In this document: positions 36,801 to 48,345 of the stretch, piece by piece
Position numbering within the stretch: the stretch's first letter is position 1
Layout: each line of letters opens with the position of its first letter
NCBI RefSeq assembly: GCF_963662255.1
Contig: NC_085050.1
Span: 8,799,334-8,863,333, forward strand
Reading direction: 5' to 3'
Source: Cinclus cinclus
Taxonomy: Eukaryota > Chordata > Aves > Passeriformes > Cinclidae
DNA length: 64,000 nt
Notes under the pieces: generated by a model
Told to the model about the DNA's origin: nothing
Database searches by the model: none
The model's input: only the letters and a program-made list of their open reading frames with translations
Translations under genes and position numbers: made by a program

Positions 36801-38551
36801 GATTTATCTCTCACTCCCTAGGAGAGTTCTTGGGCATGATTTATGTGGTTTGTATTGCATCTGCTTTGCTCTGGTGAAATAAATATTCACTGGGGAAAAG
36901 AAAGGAGGGAGAGAAGTGGGTTTCTATTATTTATGGAATCAATAACTTAAGATACTTGTAGACATGGAGTATTGGAAAGGCTGCAAAGGGGAAGTAGGAA
37001 AACTTGAGAGTCAGCTCCCGTTCCCATTAGTGCTCAGGTACAAGGACTTATCCCGTGCTGTTTACTGTGACAGTTTCTTGGCAGGCTTGAGCAGGCAGCT
37101 CCCAGTTAATGCACTGGCTGTTTTAAATGTCGTTCTCTGGCATTAAAAGTCTTCTCTTACAAAGTGTAGTGAATGGAAGTGGCTGACTTGGATGCTGAGG
37201 GTTTAGGTGTCAGGGCACCCAAATCAGGGAGTGTTACTGCCTTTAAATATAGCTCAAGGGCTCTCAGAAGCTGATAGTTCATCCAGGATGAAATTTCTGA
37301 TGTTGTTTGCCACAGGCTCTGCAGTACCTTTCAGTGTGTCTTAGAAGTTGTATGAGTGATTTAAGAATATTTCATGGGTACCTTTTTTTCTTATTTTTTT
37401 TTAAACACACATGGACATAGTAAACTGTTTTTTTCGTGTTAGCATTGTCTCATTGGAGCAAAGGAAATCCAAATCTACAGTAGTAATTAAAATATGATGC
37501 TGGTAGTTTCAGAAATTAATTAGGCAATTTTTTTTTACTTAATACTGCTTCAGATCCCCAGCTTAAAATTTCATCTTCCTAAGTTAAATAATGATAATAG
37601 CAATATTTTACTTAGCTTAGTAGTGGGACTTTAAACTTTTATCAAGCATGAATTTCTGGAGGCATACTTTCGAAGATAAAAAGAATGTTGCTAATAGTGT
37701 AACCTACTAATCTTTGGCTCACTAACCTAATTTATGAAGCAATTTTTTATATTCTATAAGATGATGTAATATGATGATGGTGATTGTGGTTTAGGTAACT
37801 TTAAAAAAAGAGCTGTAAAAGATAACCCAGGTAGTTATTTTTCCTCATGGGTGAAGTAATGCTGCTAAAATGTCTTAAGGTACAACAGGAGGAGTTTTGT
37901 TCCTGTGTTTTGTTGTGGTATAGTTCGTGAAAGATTTTGTGTTCCCTCAGAGTCAATTTATTTACTAAATCAAAAAAAATATCATTTGTGTACAAAAAGT
38001 TATGGTCTCTATGTGCATTTGTGGTGATAGGATTTGAGAGACAAGTAATTATAAAGCATTGTTCCAGCCTAGATCAGTCAAGTGGCGTGAAAAATTTTGA
38101 GGAATGAATAGTGTTTGTCTAGGTCACTACTTTTGATTCTTTTGACTCTTTAGCTGATTAGTTCCACATGTGGTACTTTGAGGCCTTGCCATAAGTCCAG
38201 TATCTCTAGATTTTACTGGATTATAGTGAATCTGAGATGCTGAGTGTTTAATGCCAATCACTGTTCATTAAAAATATTATTAAACTATTTAATGAAAATA
38301 AATACTAGCATAAAGAGTAACAGTAGAAATATCCAAGTGGAAAATACAAGTGAAAAATCATGTAAATGAATATAAAATCTTTTGTTTAAGTGACTCAAAT
38401 TACTAGCAAATAAAACATATTTCATATTGACTAAGTGTGTAAGTACTTGCAGAATAGCATAGCTAAGCTAAGTTTAATGAAACAGGCAAATTGACAAAAA
38501 AGTAGGTTTTCTATTGTTAAATCACTGAGTTTTCCTCAAATTCTGTTTTAG
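33843..38551 (+). other. FAM193A intron (4,709 bp), the largest internal intron
   Basis: Very AT-rich. It has a small tandem repeat near 36.16 kb and several T runs. No exon, RNA gene or known transposon was recognised. Confidence 0.85.
36156..36188 (+). repeat. Short AT tandem repeat (about three 11-bp units)
   Basis: Three near-identical units of eight T residues plus AAA, the last one broken at its end. It is low-complexity DNA, probably produced by slippage. Confidence 0.7.
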
Positions 38552-38629
38552 ATGGCAATGAAAACAAAACAACGCATGCTAAAGGAAGACTGGGAATTTT
38601 TTAAACAGAGGCGTTTTATTGAAGAGCAG
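38552..38629 (+). CDS. FAM193A: FAM193A window exon 8 (residues 385-410)
   Basis: A 78-nt phase 0-0 exon with acceptor ctgttttag and donor CAG|gtagga. It encodes MAMKTKQRMLKEDWEFF and then KQRRFIEEQ, a basic, strongly helical segment that extends the helix of exon 7. A length divisible by three and symmetric phase mean skipping would keep the frame. The ATG at the start is an internal codon; I see no reason to call it an initiation site. Confidence 0.95.
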
Positions 38630-40179
38630 GTAGGATTTTTTTCATACCATTCTGAGTTGTACTAATGCTACACATGTATTTGTAAGATGCAAACATGAGT
38701 GTAGGATGTTGTACTAGATCTGTGCAATCTAATTCTGCAACTATGAAATTTGATCAGCTAAAATACAGAAAAGGGAGATCCAAGAAGAACAGGTGAAAGT
38801 ATGTAATCTCCTTTACTACAAGGTAAAACATAAACACTGTAGTCTTAGGACTGAATGCCAGGTGTTTAAAGTCTTTGTGCCAAACAAAAGGAGAATTTTT
38901 ATTGCCTTAGAGTAGGATCCAAAACAGCCAATACATTGAGTGTGGAGCTGTCTGGACATACATGGTAGGGAATATTGTTCTCAAGAGTTTAACGTATGCC
39001 ATATGTAGTATGAGCCTCAGTATCAGGGCAGGTGATTCCACCTGCTGAGACTCCAGAGATAACTCCTGCATCTGCTTTTTGGGGAAAGGGCTGAGCAGAA
39101 CTGTGTTCATTTTTTCAAGCTGTAACCAGAGAGAGACCAGTAGTAGTTTCTACCTTATTATAAAACTGCTGTTTAAGACTCAGTACTCTTTTCTGCAGCC
39201 TAGAAGTGTTCAAGTGTGCATCATGCTTTCCATAAGAGTACAGTGCGCTTCGGCTAGAGTCAACTCTGGATGGAGAACCTCTCCGTTCCTGTACCAGTAT
39301 GCAGAAAGAAACGCTAGTCATGAGCCAGAGAGAGTATGATAGTACATTTTAATAAACTTAAGCTTAAATTGGCAATGTCTCAAAGCAGTCATCAGTAAGT
39401 ACTTTTTCCTGTAAGGAACATAAGCCTTTGTTAACCGTGTCTTCAGAACATCTGGTATACAGGTCTCCTCAGAGGACTTGAGGAAGAATCCTCTTTTTCC
39501 TTGATCCTAATTGGCCTTAAGTGAGCTGTAAGACCATGGCTGCTTAGGTAAGGATCAGGTCTGGGCATCTATAGAAGTGGGAGCTTAGGCACATCCTTGT
39601 TTAACCTAAGGCTTGTAGGTATCTAATGAAATTAGGTGCTTTCAGGATTAGGCCTCTGTCAGGTGGAGATTATTTGGATTGTATTTTGTCACTAATGCAG
39701 TCAAGTCCTGTTTTGGGCAACTACTCTTGACTCTATACCTTTGCAGCTAGCAAATTAGTCCTAATTTTTTTTTTTAATTTGCAAGTTAAGGGTCAGTTTG
39801 CTTTCTCCATTTGTCAGCAGCATCCTTTTGCACATATCATGAAACAAGACAAAAACTGCTCAAGTTCAGAATGCATCAGCAGAAATACCATGCAAGATGT
39901 ACGTATGAGTCAAGGAGATGGACTTGTCACCTTTCCTGTTTCATAGAAGAGACATGCTTTATTTGAAGAGTATTGATGCCGAATGTTGTCATTTTAACTT
40001 TGCACTTCCTTGTTTGTGATCAAAATGCCACCATCATGAAATTATTCTGAATTATTCTGCTTTTAATTTATTTGCCCAAAGAATAATTTTTTTGATTATG
40101 TAACTTGTCATTATGTGCCATTGAATTTTTAATGGGAAGACTTGCACTACTAAAACACTGCCTTTACCATTTACTCCAG
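38630..40179 (+). other. FAM193A intron (1,550 bp)
   Basis: A stretch at about 39.5-39.7 kb has repeated 'ctta(a)gg'-like words that may be an old interspersed repeat, but no family could be named. Otherwise featureless. Confidence 0.8.
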
Positions 40180-40292
40180 CTTAATAACAAGAAAGCACTA
40201 TCTGGAGAGAACAACTTCACAGACACAATGAGACACATGCTGTCATCACGTTTGAGCATGCCTGACTGTCCCAACTGTAATTATAGAAGAAG
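40180..40292 (+). CDS. FAM193A: FAM193A window exon 9 (residues 411-448), first half of a split Cys cluster
   Basis: A 113-nt exon (acceptor ttactccag) encoding LNNKKALSGENNFTDTMRHM, then LSSRLSMPDC and PNCNYRR, ending two bases into an Arg codon at AG|gtgagc. The pair C440/C443 forms the first half of a Cys cluster whose second half lies at the start of exon 10, across an intron of only 152 bp. Confidence 0.96.
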
Positions 40293-40444
40293 GTGAGCTG
40301 ATGTTTTTAGTATGAAATCATAATAAATCATTACTTTCCTGTTCAAGGAAAAAAAAATACATTATTGGAACAAAGAGTGTGGTTATTTTAAATAAATGCT
40401 TGTTAAACAAGGTCATAAAAATCTGTGATTTCATTCTGGAACAG

Positions 40445-40687
40445 ATGTACTTGTGATGACTGCAGCCTTTCACACATTTTGACGTGTGGCATCATGGATT
40501 CTCCCATAACGGATGATATCCACATTAACCAGTTACCACTACAAATTGATTCTGCTCCGGATTATTTATCTGAGATCCGCCCACCCAGTATGTCTTCAGC
40601 AAGTTCAGGATCGGGTTCCAGCTCACCCATCACAATTCAGCAACATCCCAGACTCATCCTTGCAGATAATGGTTCTGCACCAACTTT
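40445..40687 (+). CDS. FAM193A: FAM193A window exon 10 (residues 448-529), second half of the split Cys cluster
   Basis: A 243-nt exon completing Arg, then CTCDDCSLSHILTCG (C449, C451, C454, H458, C462). Joined to exon 9 this gives CPNCNYRRRCTCDDC, a compact candidate metal-binding knot. The rest is a low-complexity linker: PLQIDSAPDYLSEIRPP and a run of Ser/Gly, then QQHPRLILADNGSAPT. It ends with two bases of a Phe codon at TT|gtaagt. Confidence 0.96.
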
Positions 40688-42626
40688 GTAAGTTCATTTT
40701 TCTGTTTTAAATTTTTTCTAGTGAATCAGACTTAAGCAGGCAAGTGACATTGGCAGGCTGTCATTATGCAATGTTAGTTTTCCTTCAGAAAATTATTTAA
40801 TAATGATACTGTACTCAGCTGGCCACAACTCCAGCTGTATGTTGTGCAAACATACATATATTAAAGATGCTGTCAAATTTCTGAAAATTTCTCAACATGC
40901 TGTATTGCCAGTATTGCTAGAAGGTTTTGTAGTGTGTGTTTTCCTGCTTTGCAATTGCAACAACATCCGATATTGATCTACTTTAGAGCATTGTGTGAAA
41001 ATGTCAGATTTTCCTAAAGTGACCAAGGGAACTTGCTCAGAAATTCTTGCCAAGAATTCGTTTCTTTGAAGGATTGTCATTTCATATGAATTGCTTTAGT
41101 TCCTAAAAAAGTCTTCATTATATCACTTTTAGGATTGTTGAACCTGTGTTAATATGTCTTGCATCAAAAATTATTGTCCCTATCAGAAGTATCTGTCACT
41201 GAATTTCTTAGATGCTAATCAAAGTGATTGCCAGATTTGAGACATTAGTCTCATGGTGGACTTCCACCCCTTCATAATTCCAGAGAGGCAAAGCTGCTTG
41301 GTGGGCTGGCTTTTGTACTCAGTATAGGTACAGCTAACCAAGAGTCTCCTCTGTTACGTGATATTCTGAAGAAATTTTTAAAAGAATCCAAGCTTGAGTT
41401 ACCTGTGTGGTGAGGACAGTGAAATAATGAAATACCTTCCGTTGGCAGAGTCAAGGGAATTTGCTGTAGTGTTCCATGTTCATACTCTGTGATAAACAAG
41501 GACAGTGCAGATGTGTGGAATGTTTTCGGTGACTGTCAGTCACTAAGTTCTATTTCCTCTAAACATTTATCTACTACCACCAGTGGTTTAATATTTGATT
41601 ACAGAGCTGTAGTTTCTGAACTCATTCGGGGAGCACTTGAAAACAGCTATATATTCTTAAATGTGTGCTTTGCCATGTCTATAAACTCTCACTAATTTTG
41701 GTGCTAAAATGTCAAAAGTTGTTCAATTTGTCTCTTCAGAAACTAGTTCAGTTGAATCCAAGTATTATTTACCGGAAGAAGTTTATTTTTAGGGAAATGC
41801 CACTACACCTTGGGGAAGTGCCATTTTATGTCTCATACTATCTGCTGTGTTTTGTTTCTTCATTGCACATTTGAAATATGCCTAATGGTGTCATCATGTA
41901 ATTAAATTTTGGCTCAGTATTTTATGGAATGCAACAAGATAAAAGGGCACAGTTTAAGAGCTCTGGATTACTGTAGCAACATGAACTAACCAATCTTTGC
42001 GATGTTTCCCTGGAGTGAGTAATTAAACATTCAGGCCCTTTTGATATCTATCTGTAAGGCAAGAAAAATTCCACTAAGAATTTTAGAGCAGATTCTGAAA
42101 AGCATGCAGATGTGGAGTTGTCTACAAACTAATTGCTGTTGAGAAATTTAGGAGCTACTGTGATGTGTTCAGTGTTCCATTTTACTGGTGTGCCACTTAA
42201 CGTGTGGAAAAACTCAAATTTTATATTGCGGATTTTTCCGCTTTGCAATTTCTGTGAAGACACTGGCATAAGGCTTCTTTCATCAAATGAAAGGTCAGCA
42301 ATATTCTGGAATTATTAATTCCATAAATTTCTGGTCAAAAAATGGTGTTTGAAAAACACTTTACCCTAAACCAGCAGAGAACCTTATTTTCAATCCAATC
42401 TGTCATTCAGGCACATGACTGCTACATTCAGTAGAATTATGTGGCAGATTATTTGATTTACTTGCTTGAAAAAGTAAATTCAGTTGAACAACTTGGAAGT
42501 CCATCCGTTGGCTCCTAACTGGAACATTTATACAAGGGATGCCCTCAGCTTTATTTCATCTTGGTATTCTAGCTGCTTTCACTGTAACTGAGCACTGTGA
42601 CTTATCTAAGCCTCTTTTCCCCTCAG
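40688..42626 (+). other. FAM193A intron (1,939 bp)
   Basis: AT-rich intron. No exon, RNA gene or repeat was recognised. Confidence 0.85.
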
Positions 42627-42780
42627 TGGTAGTGATGATGATGATGTTGCACCTTTATCAGCAAAATTTGCTGATATCTACCCACTGAATAATTACGATG
42701 ATGCAGAGGTTGTAGCCAACATGAATGGGATCCACAGTGAGCTTAACGGCAGCGGTGAAAACATGGCCTTGAAAGATGAG
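42627..42780 (+). CDS. FAM193A: FAM193A window exon 11 (residues 529-580), acidic
   Basis: A 154-nt exon with a pyrimidine-rich acceptor (cccctcag). It completes Phe and reads GSDDDDVAPLSAKFADIYPL, then NNYDDAEVVANMNGIHSELNG in two parts: NNYDDAEVVANM and NGIHSELNGSGENMALKDE. It is acidic and probably disordered. It ends in phase 0 at GAG|gtacag, before the shortest intron in the gene (106 bp). Confidence 0.95.
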
Positions 42781-42886
42781 GTACAGCATTTACCTTGTCC
42801 TAGTTTTTTCTGGTTTTTGGATGTGCTCACTGGAGAGATGCTTGTCCTTGTTAATGTCCCCATGTTAATGAGTTAATGTTGTCCAG

Positions 42887-43066
42887 TCTCCTCAGGTGAG
42901 CAGTACTAGCAGCAGTTCCTCAGAAGCAGATGATGAAGAAGCAGATGGGGAGAGCAGTGGTGAACCACCAGGGACTCAGAAGGAGGAAATATCTCTAGGA
43001 AAAAGGGCATTAAGGAAAGATGAAACAAAAATGGATAGTCCACCACCTTCTTACCCCAGTCAGCAG
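42887..43066 (+). CDS. FAM193A: FAM193A window exon 12 (residues 581-640), acidic Ser-rich with PPxY motif
   Basis: I chose 42887 (tgtccag|TCTCCTCAG) as the start, which gives SPQVSSTSSSSSEADDEEAD. A second acceptor nine bases on (ctcctcag|GTGAGC, start 42896) would drop SPQ and keep the frame. The Ser/Asp/Glu run matches casein kinase 2 site composition. Near the end, residues 633-636 are PPSY, a PPxY motif of the kind bound by WW domains. It ends in phase 0 at CAG|gtacag. Predicted disordered. Confidence 0.93.
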
Positions 43067-45955
43067 GTACAGTCATCTAAAAGCATCTTGTAGTATATTA
43101 ATTTCTGAAATGTGGCTGTTGAATGAGAAGACATTTACATAATCAGTTAATTTTTTAACTTAAAATATTAAATTGTCAGTAGGTAAGTATGACACCTAAA
43201 ACAACTAATTGTTATGTTGTCATGTCAAATAATCTTTTAGTCAAAACCTGAAGTATGTTGGTTATTATGAAAGTTGCTTCAGGATAAGGGAAAAAGCTTA
43301 TTCGTACCTCTATAAATGAGAAACTAACAAGCATATCTGTTTGGAAGATCAACTTGGCCTTTGCTAAATATTAGTGTTACATTTTTTGAAATTAGTTAAG
43401 GTGGGCGATGGATGTTACGAATACTTAGTTAACACATATTTCTTTCATGTTCTCTTTGAGGATTACCTTTCCCTGTCTAAACCCTGTGTGTTTAAATCAG
43501 TTGCATGACTTAAAGTCATGGGTCTTGGGATGTTTAATGGTTTAAGATTATGAAGCTCTTGACTGTGAGTTCATCAGACCACCTGGAGAACCATGCCTGG
43601 ACTGTCTGCTCTGCAAGTAGTGGTGGTTGCTTTAACAGCTGAGCACCAAAGCCAAGTATCCAATGGATTTGTCTTTGTAACCATGTGGATTGCAATCTGA
43701 GTTACCCTGCAGCTACAAGACAGGCTCACAGCTTTGAGAGAGACTGTCACTTTTATTTCTTATTGCATGGGAGAGTCTATATTGGTGCACCTTTGAGAGC
43801 TTTGACAATAATTATCTTCTAGCAGATGTTGTCCTCTGGTTAGGATATTTGAGGACCTTCTACTGAAAGTATTTTCTAATGTGTTAAGAGTATTAAACTA
43901 ATTTTCTTTCAGTAAATATGTCAAAGGTTTTTCTATGCATGACTGACCAATGCCATAAAAATTACATGGGGTGAAACCTCTGTCAGACTAGTTTGAAACT
44001 GGTGAAGAGATTGTGTTTGTTGTGGAAAATCAAATGAGATTATATAAGTCTGCTTGCCTTAGGGAAGCAAACTAGAATGCAAGATAAAAAGATAGATTTA
44101 GGCTTTCTCTCTTTTTATTTTCTTTGAGGAATAAGAATATTTTCAGAATGATTCTGAGGAGCTCCTAATGACTTTATTTAGTCTGATGTTCTAATCAGAG
44201 CTGAGTAGTGTAGTGTTGTATTTAAGTGATCTATTTCACTGGTGCATATCATGTGAGTTTGAGATTCTTCTGGCATTACCCCTTGGGTTTGCTAATTTAC
44301 TCAGTATCTTTGTTTCTCTTGGATTCCTTTTCAGTACCCAATTTGTCAGAATTGGGTTTTGAGTGTCATCAGTTTGTTTGAAATTTTTTTTCAGTATTCA
44401 TATGTTAGTAGATTAACATTAATTTCTGTGTAGTACTAATGTTTTTATTATAAAGTTGGGTTTTTTTTGTTTTCTTTATATACAAAATTAATTCAGTCAT
44501 TGTATTTGGTTTATGAAATCTGTTATTTGTTAAAATGTACCTTGTGTTAAAGGCTCTAATGCTTTTAAGTGATAATCATGAGTTACTTTCTGAGAGGAAT
44601 GGATATTTAAGAAGAGCATCATCAACTGTCAGTTCTTCTCTAGAAAGCTAATACTTAATGTTACATTTTTGGAAGATGTGAACTGCCACATTGGTGGGAA
44701 AAAGAAATTTGGAAGTATTCTTGGTATTGCTTCTGGTCAAATTATCTACCAGTAAAATGTCAGGTGACAGTGGCAGGAAAAAGTAATTAGCTGAAAGAGA
44801 AATGGAGCTGCTCTTTCCCAGGCTGCTTTTCTTCTGAAGTCTTCAGTTCTTTTGAGACAACAGAAGCTGATGCCTTGAGACTAGTACAACTTGCTGAAGT
44901 GTAGATTTTTCATGATTGGTGCAGTTGTGAAATTTCTATGAGAAATGTCAGCCTCACACATTTACAGAGTGATTGAGTTTGGAAGAAGCTTGTGCAGATA
45001 ATCCAGACCAGCCTTCCTGATCAAAGCAAGATTATCTAGAGAGAGATGGTCAGCACAGTGTCCAGTTGGGTTTTGAGTACCACCACAAGTGGAGGCTCTA
45101 GAACTTCTGGTGGTGATATGTTCCAGTGTTCAGCCACACTCATAAGTGAGTGGTTTGAGTGGAATTTCCTGTATGTTGGTCTGTGTCCGTTTCCTGTGGT
45201 CCTTTCATGGGATACCACTGCGAGAAGCCTGGCGCTCCTCTCTGTTCCTCTCTTCCCCACCCAGTCAGGGAACACACACTGGTGAGATCCCACCGAGCCT
45301 CCTGTTGAGGCTGAACAGTTCTAATGCTCTCATTCACTCTTTGACAGATGCTCCCATCTTTGGGGTCCTTCAGTGGTCTGATAGCAGTGTGTCCATGTTC
45401 TTTCATACTGGGGACCCTAGAACTGAGCCTGACTGGTCTCACCAGTGCTGAGCAGAGTGGAAGGATTGCCTCCTTTGACATGCTGCTTGTGCTCTGATGC
45501 TCCTAATGCAGCTGAGGACTGCTTCCAATTTTATCAGCTAAACAACTCTTACCAATCCTTCCTACACCTGTTTTTTCCAATGTGTTTGGAAAATTGTGGA
45601 AAATGTTAATTTAGTTTTTTTTTCCTTTTTATACTGGGGTAATTGCCTAGTAATGATTAAATGCTGTCAAGGTTTGTATCAGTATTTTGCTTGTTGTCAC
45701 TGATAGTGGACATTAAATCTATTTGATAGGAAATCTCTCAGGTTTTAGGGTATTCTTTTAAGTATGATAAAGAGTCTTCACTAGTGCTTTTGCTTCACTA
45801 TGAGGCTTTTCTATTGGTACTAGAAAAAAAAAATCTATGGATGCTCTGAAAATACTAATTGATGCATGCAAAATGAAATAATACTACTGATTACTAAGAT
45901 TTTATGTATGTTGAATAGATTGAGTTTTTAATGGGTTTTATTGGGGTTTTTATAG
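43067..45955 (+). other. FAM193A intron (2,889 bp)
   Basis: Contains an inverted CR1 fragment in its last third. The remainder is AT-rich without other recognised features. Confidence 0.85.
44955..45535 (-). mobile_element. CR1 LINE 3' fragment with ORF2 remnants (inverted)
   Basis: The minus strand encodes decayed pieces of the CR1 reverse-transcriptase C-terminus: EAILPLCSALVRP (minus frame 45140-45481) and, after frame changes, TTGNGHRPTYRKFHSN and EHWNISPPEVLE with FKTQLD-like VLKTQLDTVL (minus frame 45036-45293). The order and spacing match the end of CR1 ORF2. The element is 5'-truncated, as most CR1 copies are, and is broken by frameshifts. It is non-functional. The ends are approximate. 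Confidence 0.88.
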
Positions 45956-46207
45956 GCTGACCAAGGTCCAAATGCTTGTGAATGTCACGTTTGCAAACAA
46001 GAAGCCTCAGGACTAACAGTCTCTGCACTTGCAACTGGACGCCTGCCTGCTGGGCACCAGTTTATGAATCCTGAAAAACCTGCACATCCTGCACTTCATC
46101 TTTATCCTCACATCCATGGACATATACCATTGCATACGATTCCTCATCTGCCTCGTCCACTTATCCATCCCACCTTGTACACTGCTTCTCCCTTCACACA
46201 CAATAAG
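45956..46207 (+). CDS. FAM193A: FAM193A window exon 13 (residues 641-724), Cys cluster and His/Pro-rich segment
   Basis: A 252-nt phase 0-0 exon (acceptor tttttatag, donor AAG|gtaagc). It begins ADQGPNACECHVCKQEASG, with C648, C650 and C653. The second half is strikingly rich in His and Pro (for example HLYPHIHGHIPLHTIPHLPR), which could bind metal or act as a flexible adaptor; this is inference from composition. The upstream intron carries a CR1 element about 0.4 kb before the acceptor. Confidence 0.96.
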
Positions 46208-48146
46208 GTAAGCCTGACCAAGGAGATGGATGCATCCCCATCCCAGGAAAAATTCTGTACAGCTGTATAAACCAGCTTGATTGAGTATCTGTGAAACATG
46301 AGCAGTTACTTTAAATTGTGGTTTGGTTATAATATTCCTTTTGCAAGAAATGGTGAGGGGCAGGGAGTAAGACACGTTCAGAACTACTGGAAGATTCGTA
46401 CAGAATGGCTGAGGGTATTTTTTTTGTCAGAAAGATTGATAATTTCTTCACTGTCATTAGAAAGCACATTGACTCAAATGAGTCTTGCATGGTGGAAGCA
46501 GTGATGGAACTACAGTCAGTGTACAAGAAGTATTAAATCTTCATTTCATATTTATCAGAAAGATTTAGTATTCTACTGTGGCAATAATATTCTGAGATTT
46601 GTAGTTAAATTCTTTTGTGAAATTTTTTTTTTTTTGGTTGGGGTTTGTTGGGTTTTTTGGACAAAACAGAGACATAGGAGTCTTCCTTCTTGTTTGTAAG
46701 GGTTTTTTTGTCACTCAAGAGAACTTGCATTTCTGCAGCTTCTGCAAAGTTCTTTAGACCTTAAACTCACAAGTAATAAACATGAGGTGTGGAACAAGAA
46801 TTGAGACCAAGTGACAGCTTTTCAGAAATATGAGTCAAAACCAAGCATTCCTGTTAATGGGGATGTTGTTTCACATAGTAAAGTAGCTGAACTGTGGGTG
46901 CTGCTGAGAGGGCCAAAGCCTTTGTCGTTAGGTACATCTTTGTCATCTCCTGATTTGATCCAGTGATCAAGGTTGCAAGGAGAGTAGAATAGTCCACCAA
47001 GATGACTCTTACTTGCTCTTTTTGCCCATCTTGACATCCACTTTGGGTTTTCCTGTCTTGGGTGTCTCTTCCTTACTTCTGTTCCGTAGGTGCAAAGTGC
47101 CAGCAACAACCCATTGCTGTTCTTCTGAAACCATGTGAAATGTTTCTTTGCACCCATGTATGCAATTTTTCTTTTAATACAGGTTATTCCAGCCCCTCCC
47201 ACATTCACCATTAGGCAGATAATGAAAATCCTTCTTTATAAAAAAGGGAAACTAGGTATATAAGTACTTTGTTTGGCCATGAGTTTCATGTCTGAAATGT
47301 CCTTGGACTTCAACGGATAGTTTTAATATCTATATCTACTTCTGCATAGCTTTTAATTTGCATCAAATCTAGTATAAAAAGAGAACAAACCTGCTTTTCC
47401 CTTGGCCTTTTTTAAGGTGGCAGTAATTGAATATAATGTTTGTGTTGCATGAGGTCTCTGAGAGAAAGGTCATTTTAGAATGCATATAAACAATTTCATC
47501 CAGAAGAAATGGGGTGAGCCTGAGCAACTTGTCTCTATAAAACAAGAAGTATGTGCTTCCTTCCCCTCCCCCCCAGCTGGTTCTTAAAAGGAAAGGGCAT
47601 ACTCCTTGCTTGTTAATTTTAAGTTAGGAACTACTTAATACTTGAAAATGAAAAAAGGAAGAAAATAATCAACTTTTGTTTTATGTATTTTATTTCTTTT
47701 TCTCTTCCCTTATTTTCAATGCTGAAGTGTTTATAATCCCTCTTTCACAATTGTCTTAAGTGGTAATTATTGTCATGTTAGAGATGAATTTGTTTAGGCA
47801 GCTTAAGCTTTGAAAGGTAGTAATTCCTATCAAGTTCTAAATTCATACAAATACTGCTTTTAATTATTTATTAATACAACAGTTTTTTGAAATTTGGATA
47901 TTTTTTGTTTATCAGTTAGTTGATTCGAAAAGCAATGCTTTGTGAGTGTAAAATATAGACATGAACATACAATTTGTGTAATGTATGCATCAACAAATCA
48001 GTTATTCTATCATTCTGGGATATCCTATTATGCTTTTGATAGTGCTTTTCCCAATTAAAACACTATGATTTGAATATTGCTGTTGGAGTGACTGTGTAAG
48101 CAAACAGAATGTTAATGGGGAAAATACTCTTTTGTTTTTGTTGCAG
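46208..48146 (+). other. FAM193A intron (1,939 bp)
   Basis: AT-rich with a T/G-rich patch near 46.62-46.66 kb. No exon or repeat family was recognised. Confidence 0.85.
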
Positions 48147-48345
48147 GCATTACCACCAGCTCCAGTTCAAAACCATACAAACAAGCATCAAGTATTCAAT
48201 GCATCTCTCCAAGATCATATTTATCCAAGCTGTTTTGGGAGCACTCCAGATTGGAATAGCTCTAAATTTATAAGTCTTTGGGGTTCAGAGGTGATGAATG
48301 ACAAGAACTGGAATCCTGCTACATTTTTGCCTGACACAATTCCTG
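48147..48345 (+). CDS. FAM193A: FAM193A window exon 14 (residues 725-791)
   Basis: A 199-nt exon (acceptor tttttgttgcag) encoding ALPPAPVQNHTNKHQVFNAS, then LQDHIYPSCFGSTPDW and KFISLWGSEVMNDKNW, ending one base into a Gly codon at CCTG|gtgagg. The several Trp, Phe and Tyr residues within an otherwise disordered region suggest a short linear binding motif or small folded patch that is conserved in the family. Confidence 0.96.

Noticed and set aside
38552..38629. ATG at the start of exon 8 as an alternative protein start
   Set aside because: It is an internal codon right after a splice acceptor; no promoter or first-exon features are seen upstream.
39500..39700. Repeated 'cctaagg/cttagg' words suggesting an old SINE
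   Set aside because: Too diverged to name a family and no tRNA-like promoter boxes were seen.
45046..45451. Plus-strand open frames of 79 and 101 codons
   Set aside because: They are the complement of CR1 ORF2 remnants on the minus strand.
46013..46375. 120-codon minus-strand open frame
   Set aside because: Antisense to exon 13; its Cys/Trp-rich product reflects the complement of the His/Pro coding sequence.
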